NCBI RefSeq assembly: GCF_014805685.1 | Contig: NC_060884.1 | Span: forward strand, 19,163,856-19,227,855 | DNA: 64,000 nucleotides | Direction of reading: 5' to 3' | Source of the DNA: Silurus meridionalis | Lineage: Eukaryota; Chordata; Actinopteri; Siluriformes; Siluridae | Shown here: in pieces, positions 50,495 to 64,000 of the stretch | Layout of the letters: the number at the start of each line of letters is the position of its first letter | How positions within the stretch are numbered: the first letter of the stretch is position 1 | The notes under the pieces: generated by a model | What the model saw: only the letters and a program-made list of their open reading frames with translations | Told to the model about the DNA's origin: nothing | Databases searched by the model: none | Made by a program: the position numbers and the translations under genes

Positions 50495-53400
50495 CGCGAA
50501 CAGAGTTTACGAGCGCTTCAAAAGCTGCTAATGAACCGCTATACACTCAAGCAAATGACTTGAGACCGGGTGTCGTTTTCTATTTAAACTCAACACAATA
50601 TAATCTTAAAACCTGTACTGTATATCGCGCTTGGGGAATCTGCTATCTTCTCTCGGCGTCTCAGTGGTGGATGAGATATTAGCCCACGTTGCTCTTATCC
50701 TACACCGGAAACGCTCCACCCAGGACGGTTAAATTGGAAAATATACAACCCAGTACAGCGCGCGCAGTGATTGGCTCTACACCGGAAGTTCCAACTCGAC
50801 GATTACGACATTGCAGAGCGCCATGTTTATTCAAGCCGTATCTCAAACTACTGCATGTAGTCCACATAGTGCACTACACACCCAGAATCAATGACTCTAT
50901 ATCAAGGACTAGTGCACTTCTCTAGGGTGGAGAGAGGATTTTTGTAATGCAACCACTACCCCCTGATTTCTGCCATGTTGCCGGGTCTGGATTTTCCCCG
51001 CGGAATTTGGTTAATTTTGAATAACAGCACCGGATGGTAGCTGGGCGTGTTGTATACACTAGATCCCTGATTTGTGTAGTAGACAAAGTCTCTGGTATTT
51101 ATTCATTGAGTTTTTATAGTTACTGTCCTACACCATGGACACAAAAAAAAATCTACTAACAAGCTCAACAGTCAACAGACAAAATATTATTATAAGCATT
51201 ACAACAATAAGCCTAATATCCCATCAGATTTCTGTTCCTAAAATGAATCTGTCCCATACCGAAAGTTCACATATATTGAAATGTATTAAACTGAAATAAT
51301 TAACTCATCAACAATCATCACAAAAACACATGGAAACAGATCCCTAAAAGTTTTTCAAGCATTTGTTTTTGTCATGATCTTTGAATTTTGGGTCATGTCT
51401 CATACATTTGCCTTCTGACATCCTTCTTAACATACAAACAGTTAACAAATTGAAAGAGGGGAAAAGCAATGACTTTGCTATGGGCATTTTGACTGTGTGG
51501 TTTCAGTCTGCCTGTCCTGTAGAAGGAAGTGTGACTGCATATCAATACCAAGTATTGAAGGTGTTAGACAGATACTGAGGAACCACAGGACAAGGTTGCA
51601 TTTAAAAAACTGCACATGTTTATCTCATTTTGCAAAATGAATATCCACCATAATGCTTTATGTAACAGCTTCAATTCGATAGTTTTATATATTTAAAGAA
51701 TATGAAGTTAAAAAAAAATTTACAACACTACAATGATGACTACAGTAAACATAAGTTAGATTCAGTAAGTGTGCATATATTAAACAGGAATATTAAAGAT
51801 TTGCTTTAAGGATTCAGGTGGAGTGTCAAGGCTTATTTCAGATGAGGAAACTGTCACTTTAGGTTACAAAATTGCTTATAAAATTTATATTCTTCACTAC
51901 CTTCGATTTCAAAAAGTATTAAATGGCATGTATTAACATGTTTTTTTTGCTATTTCTTAAATGCTAAAGATAAAGTCATGATAATAATCTACAAATGATT
52001 ATGCTAGTTACTTTATTCAGCTTTTAACAAGAAGACAAACATACTGTATGCATCCATACCAACCCTCAAATATATATCTTACCACATTGGTGTCAGTTTC
52101 AATGCTCTCCTGGACATCAGTGGACTGATCGGTAGTAGACGTGTCACCTTGATTACAGTTCAGTTTAATGAGAGCTCTACAGCGGTAATGGCAGGTGAAC
52201 CTACAGTCTGGCAGACACAATTAAGGTGAGAGATGATGAGAATTTTGCTATCTGCTCTGTCAATAGATATCAGAAACAAATTTGAAGCATATCAAGTGAG
52301 AAAGTGCAATTCTGGTACAGGCAACAAATTAGGACCAATAAAATTATGACAGGTAAATAAAAAGCCATCTCATTTATCATTATAAAACAGTGAGAGTGAA
52401 CAAAAAAGGTACTTTTCAAGAGAAACAAAGCTGTCTTATGTGAGCATGAAGAATAGCACATATATATATATTAAACAAATATCACAGAATGTTCTAAATA
52501 TTAATGATTAAGCATATTTAGCTAAGACCAAAGAGGCAAGTGTTTGTTTTGTATTTAAATTCTGAATCACCTTAAATTCGGGACAGATGTTTGTTCAGAT
52601 ACACAGTGACTGAAGATGAAGTCTAGGTAAGTTTTGAGAAAATAAATAACCATAAATGATAAATGACAATTAAAGTGATAGCATGGTTAATGAATAACCT
52701 CTAAAAGTCCGATACTCAAGCAACTTCCTGTCATAGCATGCTTACTGTGTGAATAGGGTAAACCACAATCAGCTCCTTAATGCTTAGACATCACATTTAT
52801 TTCATGAACACAGAATCGTTCTAACATCCTTTTTGTGACCAATGCTAAAATATGTTCTGCTTACACTTTAATAGTATGAATTTTGGCTAGAAAGGAGAAA
52901 TTGGTGTGGTATTGTGTAAAGTATACAGTAAGCTATTATAAATTGAAAATTGTGTGGTTTTATTGAAATTTAAAGCACCACTAAACCAACTGATGGCATG
53001 AATAACATTTGCATAATAATCCAATTCCACAATATGTAATTGTGCAATATTGTGTAATATGTAATATGTATGTATTAAGAATAAATGTAAGCAAATCACA
53101 AGTGAACATATTTAAACCCAGGTTTTGTGATAGCATCTTTCAGACCACTTATGGAGGTGGTGTGGGATGCTTGTGGCCACCTTATTATTTGTCAGTATTG
53201 TTATTTGTATTATGTGTTTCAATGCATCTCCTAAAAGACCACGTTAGAAGACCACATACTGTACTTCTGTATTAAATGTTTCATTTAGTTGTTTTTTTAC
53301 TTCCCTTTTTTTCCAGTTGCATGACTTGTTCAATGCAAATGAAATGTACTTAACAGAGTGGACATTATACAGCATGTGACCCAGCGTGATTTTATCTTTT

Positions 53401-56200
53401 TAATTAGAAAATTACATCTAATGGCTAAATTGTTTGTTTTGCATTTGCTAGTATTTTGAATCTGGTCTTGAAATGATGTTTTGTCACTTTTGACCAATGT
53501 GCAGCTTTTTGAAGTGCAATATTACAGAATTAAACACAGTGCATGATGCATTAACAGTTAAATGTATTTGTTTAATATGCGATATGCAATGACTTTATTG
53601 GAGTTCAGGCTGTATTGTTGCAACCTTTTGTATGCACTGTTTTTCAAAAGAAATGTACTGCTAACACTGCAATCTTTTTATATGGTAGGTTATTTGCTAA
53701 TCAATTTTGATATATTTACTTAGTTGAATTCTAAATACATTAAAAATCCATATTCGACCAGGGAATAAAAAGCAATACTGTGACGTCAATTTAGTGTGAC
53801 AAGAATGTAGAGTAGTTATGAGGAAACACACACACAGAGAAAAACACCCAAAGAATAGATAAAGGTCAGAGATCAATCTCCATCCTACACTGAGCCTTTG
53901 AAATAAGTATGAAAAACAAAAACCCACAGAAGGGAATTTCTAGCTGAGAATGAAGCTTTAAAATGAGGTTCCTCTTTAGTTAGCTGTCCTGATTTACAAT
54001 TTAACTGCAGGAGCCATACTTCAACAGCAGTCAGTAGTCATCAAGAAAGAGATGTGCAAATGTGTTGTGCAGGTAAAACACTGAACCAGTGCAGCATTTA
54101 CATAAAATGGCAGCTGTTTCATGTTTTCTCCGAAAAAGATCAGACAGCGTAGAAGCAGCAGAAAAATAGAAGCCACATGCTGAGGCTTAAAAAAACCTGA
54201 GCAGTATAGTGCTGTAGACAAGAGTGAAAACAGCAAAACTATGCAGCACGAGAGCCATCACAATTAGGGGTGAGAGGTAAAGAGACTCATAAAAAGTGGA
54301 GGCAAGAGACTGTGGGAGAGAAAGAAAGCATAACAATATATGCTCATCTGGAAACATGCTGATTTCATATGTACGATTCTGTGGTTTACTAATTTGTTCC
54401 ACACCCACATATGTGTTCCAACGTTCATAAGCATGTTTAGTTTGATTCCATTCTTACACATGAACATAAGTAAACTCTGTCATCAAGCTGATGTAGTTAT
54501 AAACAGGTTATATGGTTATGGTCATATTTTAACTGCAATCTACTATATTGGCAATCACCAATTAAATAGTTTTAATAATGCAATCCTATTTCTCAATCTT
54601 ATGTATTACTAAATAAAGATCAAAATATACAATGGGAAAATATTTACATTTTTAAATAATTTAGTAATTGAGTCACAAAACAGCAAGGACAATATGTTTA
54701 AAAGTAAATTCGTTCAGAGACCACCAAACCTGCTGTGAAGATCAGATTGGAAGTATTTCAAATAAATCATTTAAAGAGTTAGTTGTGATTTCAAATGGCG
54801 TTCTAAAAGTGGTTGTATATCTATATCCATGTTTGCAAAGTAGGGACATCATTGTGAATTAGTATTGAAAGTATTGGGGCAGTGGAGGCTCAGTGGGGCA
54901 ATTTCATTTAAACACTACTGTCTCAAGTATTTAAAAAAACATCTAAAGAGTGTCACTCTCCTACTGTAGTACTTCACTAAAACAAAAAAAAGTGCTTTTT
55001 ACATTGACTTCATGCCTGAATTGTTAACCATTATTATGATGTTACTCTGTTTAACTTTAAAGTAATTGTTTAGTCATAATCAGTAACTCGTTTAACTCAG
55101 CCTGGTAAATATTGAGCCAATTCTTAAAATACTAGGCTTTAGGTGAGGAAATATCCCAGACATGCAATACATTACTTCAATTTGCAATTAAAGGCAATCA
55201 ATTGTGGCCAGCCTACTGGTATGTTTTTAGGAAGGGGGAGGAATCTGAAAAAAACCCACACGAACACACAGAATGTGTAAAGTTGCAGACCCTGAGAGTT
55301 GGTGACACTACCGGATGCCCCACTGAGTTAAGTCCCCATTTGCTGTTATAATAACCTCCATCCTTTGGGAAAGATGTTCCAATTTGAAATTTGGTTGTGG
55401 ACATTTTGATCATGCAGCCACAAAGAAATGTCAGGTGCTGGTGTAGGGTGAGGAGGCCTATGGGTGCTGTCATCCGATACAAATGTGTGCATTTAGTTTT
55501 GTTTTGCTAGTTTTGATTTACTTAGTAGTGTAATAGTGTACTTAATAGTTTAACTTAACTGCATTATGTTTCACAAAACACTCCAGTTTGAACAGTCTTA
55601 CATAAAATACCTTAGCCACTGGTTTGAACCCATCTTGTTTTTCATCTTACTGAAATATTCATCTTATCTGCTACCAATTATTATGGAAACAATGCTAAAG
55701 ATTATGTTGTTACAACGTATGTAGAGATAAACGTAAATCTGGACGACACCTGTGAGTCTAAGAATCTAAATTTGAACTTGCTTGCCTTTACATGGATAAT
55801 GTTATCACACACCACACAATTTTCATTAATGGCAGACACAGGACACAGGACACTACCATTACACACAACCTCAAAAAAAAGAACACTCACTGGCACAGCG
55901 CAGGCTTTGTTTGTATACCCCCCAGATGAAGTCTCCACACAAATCACACCAGGTGGGTTGAGTATGGCTACAGGGATGAAAGTCATGGCCTTCTCCTGTG
56001 TCCTCAACCAGCTGTGGGTTCTTCAAAGTGTCTCCCAGGACCCTGATAATCCGCAAGCGGTTCCAGAGCTCTGGTACTTTCCCTGGGCTTATTCTCAAGG
56101 CATTCACCCTCTCTAACCGAGGAGTCCGAGGTTGTAAAGTATCAGCAAGCTCGATGTGTTCTCCAAGCTCCTCCAGCTCAATCAGTTCCCCCAGTGACAT
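46392..56200 (-). CDS. rassf1: Ras association domain family member 1, long form (RASSF1A type)
   Basis: Six exons join in phase: 56200-55891, 52207-52083, 47754-47650, 47529-47241, 47031-46916 and 46538-46392 (TGA at 46394-46392). They total 1092 nt, 363 residues (human RASSF1A about 340). Order of parts: N-terminus MSLGELIELEEL, C1 zinc finger, the linker exon containing QQKIKEYNAQINSNLFMSL, RA domain (from about RRTSFYLPKD to KENETGEVN) and a C-terminal SARAH coiled coil (WDAFSMPELHNFLRILKRE). Human RASSF1A is a scaffold tumour suppressor that binds MST kinases through SARAH and associates with microtubules. zmynd10 lies immediately upstream on the same strand, as in human. All splice sites are GT-AG and no lesions were seen. 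Confidence 0.95.
46916..47031 (-). CDS. rassf1: rassf1 exon 5: second half of the RA domain
   Basis: Acceptor ..CAG|TG completes a Val codon with the G of exon 4; donor AAT|GTAAGG. Encodes VYLRKLPNDECPLFLRL, AGPNEKVLSLVLKENE and TGEVN, the C-terminal strands of the ubiquitin-like RA fold. Confidence 0.95.
47241..47529 (-). CDS. rassf1: rassf1 exon 4: linker and first half of the RA domain
   Basis: Acceptor TTACACAG|AAC, donor CAGG|GTATGC. Encodes NKDGTYNGFIKVHLKLVRPV, a Pro/Gly/Lys-rich linker (PPPRKGAAEPANGKRGGG) that differs from the human one, then KRRTSFYLPKD, KHLHISSRTRAQEVIQALL and the FALFERTERHDQ segment. Confidence 0.95.
47650..47754 (-). CDS. rassf1: rassf1 exon 3: linker shared by 1A and 1C
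   Basis: A symmetric 105-bp exon (35 codons) between CTGTTAG|GAT and TTTG|GTAAGG. It starts DEVTESKKQELS and ends NSNLFMSL, close to the human protein. This is the exon whose broken inverted copy lies at 39031-39134. Confidence 0.95.
48990..49090 (+). repeat. Possible LINE/SINE 3' tail in a rassf1 intron
   Basis: ACTGTGTACTGCACTGTATT and GACAAATAAAGCC with a following CTTAACTCGACT-like run resemble the 3' end of a common fish retroposon. No upstream body is recognised. Confidence 0.35.
50336..50494 (-). CDS. rassf1: rassf1 alternative first exon 1C
   Basis: ATG at 50494, 53 codons, donor AAACCGAAG|GTGAGC in phase 0. Contains SSGYCSGEDLDSEFEQFY, then TARTSFFHKPPKPK. Length and motifs fit the RASSF1C N-terminus. 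Confidence 0.93.
50560..50835 (-). promoter_or_regulatory. rassf1: CpG-rich TATA-less promoter of rassf1 form 1C
   Basis: Directly upstream of exon 1C. CpG-dense sequence (CAGCGCGCGCAG near 50757) with an ETS-type site CCGGAAGT at 50782-50789, another CACCGGAAAC near 50703, an inverted CCAAT box (GATTGG, 50769-50774) and a YY1-like GCGCCATGTT near 50818. No TATA box at a fitting distance. These are typical of broadly expressed vertebrate promoters. Confidence 0.65.
52083..52207 (-). CDS. rassf1: rassf1 exon 2: second half of the C1 finger
   Basis: Acceptor TCTGCCAG|AC completes an Asn codon with exon 1A. It encodes CRFTCHYRCRALIKLNC, the last zinc ligands of the C1 domain, then a Ser/Thr/Asp-rich linker to TDTNV. 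Donor GTG|GTAAGA. Used only in the 1A form. Confidence 0.94.
55315..55480 (-). pseudogene. Tc1-like transposase C-terminal remnant (family A, copy 3)
   Basis: Shares GCTGTTATAATAACCTCCA and GGGTGAGGAGGCCTATGGG type sequence with copies 1 and 2. Lies in the rassf1 intron between exons 1A and 2. Confidence 0.6.
55891..56200 (-). CDS. rassf1: rassf1 first exon 1A with the first half of the C1 finger
   Basis: The ATG at 56200 is the first in frame after an upstream TAA (about 56262). A longer frame to 56212 would need GTG and is not used. Encodes MSLGELIELEELGEHIELA, RLERVNALRIS, a longer middle than human (PELWNRLRIIRVLGDTLKN), then HDFHPCSHTQPTWCDLCGDF with the first zinc ligands. Donor GCCA|GTGAGT at 55891. 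Confidence 0.94.
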
Positions 56201-56760
56201 GATGTTCTTCACAGCTTTAATGTACCCCTGTGTTGAAATAATCCATCTTCTGGGTTTTTAGGTCATAGTATACTGTCTGATTTAAAGTCAACTGACAGCA
56301 ATTGATACCAGTCCAATTTAAGACAAATGTGTGTAAGGCTTTTCATTGTTTCACAGCTGGGGACAGTGAAGGTCTATCAAGTTTGTGAATAAGTCTGAAA
56401 GTTTGTGCTGATTTTTTACTTCTGAAAATTAAAAAAAAGCAGGAAACAAAATAAGCTTTGTGTTTCATTAACATTCATTAACACTTTTGGCTTAAAGAAA
56501 CAGTCATTGTTCCTCACTGTATAATTAGAAATGCTCTCCTAAAGCAGGTTGAGTTCATTTTGGTTTTCTAGCAGTTGATGGGTTTCAGTAAACAGATGAT
56601 TTATAGGAAACAGAGAATCTCGCTTTTGCCTTATATTTCAAGAAACAAAAGGATATAAAGAAAAAGGAATTGAGAAAGTCCCATGTCAAATTACAGACTT
56701 CAGTAGGGAGTTTTCACATGAATGCAGGCATAAGATATACAGTGCGTCATGGTTCATAGA

Positions 56761-56761
<1 letters not shown>

Positions 56762-56825
<64 letters not shown>
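56762..56825. repeat. (TA)n microsatellite
   Basis: About 32 TA units in the rassf1-zmynd10 interval. The remaining interval, 56826-57390, is moderately CpG-containing (near 57060-57120) and may hold the rassf1 1A promoter; no clear core elements were seen. Confidence 0.95.
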
Positions 56826-56828
<3 letters not shown>

Positions 56829-57388
56829 TCTCACGTGAATTTTGTAATGACCTACCTAAGCGAAAAGAATGAAAATAACTGACAAGATCCCTTTACAGGA
56901 AAACGGAGCTCCATAAGCCCAATGTCCGCAAAAAAACCCCCAAAAGATATTAAATAACTCTCAGGCTCTACATCTCAGCAGCTGCCTTGGGCTCTGTTGT
57001 GAAAGTTGCACGGTTCACTCTCATCACTAGAACTGCTGACATGGAGCTGTGAGTGAACACACCCAGACTTCTAGACGAGTTTCCATCCGTGTCGTGGTTT
57101 GCGTCCGTTTAATCCAACTCGGTGGGAAATGCTGCCACATCTGCAAAGAAAAGTCCCCTGGTCGCTGTAGTGCAGCATGTAAAGCAATAGCGGAATGAAT
57201 TTGTGAGCCACTTCCTGAGTGCGTGTATGCGTGTGTGTGTGTATGGGGATTCAGTCGCTTCTTCTCGGGTCGCTTAGGCTGCACCCCCTCTGATCTTCCC
57301 CCATAAGCCACTCGCATGCAAGCGTACATTGGGCTGGGCTAAGTTTCTACAAATCAGTATAGCATGCAGCTGTGTATGTCTTTAGGAG

Positions 57389-57390
<2 letters not shown>

Positions 57391-57434
<44 letters not shown>
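57391..57434. repeat. (CT)n microsatellite
   Basis: About 22 CT units between rassf1 and the zmynd10 3' end. Confidence 0.95.
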
Positions 57435-57436
<2 letters not shown>

Positions 57437-57715
57437 TCACTTTAATTGTTTTCTAAGAGAAAACAGCCATGCCTGTAACTGTTCACCAGGCATCAATTCA
57501 CAATGTACAAAAAAACTCTGCTTGAGCTCTGTAAATCTTCAAACAAAGCAAACATTGTTGGCCATATATAAAATTCCCTTTAATGTTCATAAGCATTATC
57601 TTAGAAAAGTCAAATTCTTGCAGTGCATGCAGTCACACACAGGCTCCAAGACACTGTTAATAAATTCCCATCAAAACCATAACACCCCAAGTTCTAGGTC
57701 ATTCATGCAATAGTA

Positions 57716-57750
57716 TTTAGATTAGATTAGATTAGATTAGATTAGATTTA
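57716..57750. repeat. (ATTAG)n pentanucleotide repeat
   Basis: About six to seven tandem GATTA units in the region downstream of the zmynd10 stop, possibly in its 3' UTR. Confidence 0.9.
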
Positions 57751-57832
57751 TAGTCCTTGTGTTCCACAGATCTCTGGAGACTGCAAATAAAGTCTCAGAC
57801 TCTTAATAATCAGTAAGCAGAGGGGTTCAGCA

Positions 57833-64000
<6,168 letters not shown>

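Noticed and set aside
50830..50940. CACATAGTGCACTACAC-type phrases similar to a common fish repeat
   Set aside because: Only a short fragment without termini; adjacent to a promoter, so chance similarity is possible.

Overview
This is vertebrate nuclear DNA from a ray-finned fish. The coding regions are short exons with canonical splice sites, and the rest is AT-rich sequence full of (CA)n, (CT)n and (TA)n microsatellites, Tc1-like transposons, hAT elements and tRNA-derived SINEs. The mix of tRNA-SINEs and many Tc1 families recalls catfish (Siluriformes); that is an inference, not a proof.

All three recognisable genes lie on the minus strand. (1) grm4 (group III metabotropic glutamate receptor): the first coding exon with its 5' leader is at 5214-6018. 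The remaining coding exons lie beyond the left edge. A CpG-rich block with a strong minus-strand splice donor at 44380-44960 is a candidate non-coding first exon, which would make most of 6-44 kb one grm4 intron. (2) rassf1 is complete from 46392 to 56200. It has two alternative first exons: 1A with the C1 zinc finger, and 1C with its own CpG/ETS promoter. Four shared exons carry the linker, RA and SARAH regions. (3) zmynd10, coding sequence 57833 to past 64000, has eight visible exons and ends in a MYND zinc finger. The rassf1-zmynd10 neighbourhood matches human 3p21.3; grm4 next to it does not.

The rest is repeats and desert. 0-11 kb: Tc1 remnants, a SINE and an odd duplicated insert. 13.2-15.4 kb: an internally deleted RTE-like LINE with target-site duplications. 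17.7-22.1 kb: a SINE, Tc1 pieces and a MITE. 30-31.6 kb: a hAT element with a SINE nested in it, then a 414-bp fold-back Tc1 derivative. 33.2-34.8 kb: two nested DNA elements. 58.9-60.4 kb: a nearly full-length Tc1 pseudogene inside a zmynd10 intron.

The most unusual points are a broken copy of rassf1 exon 3 on the opposite strand at 39.0 kb, a SINE whose body joins the two ends of the LINE found in the same window, and the candidate remote grm4 first exon. I found no CRISPR array, operon or other prokaryotic system.
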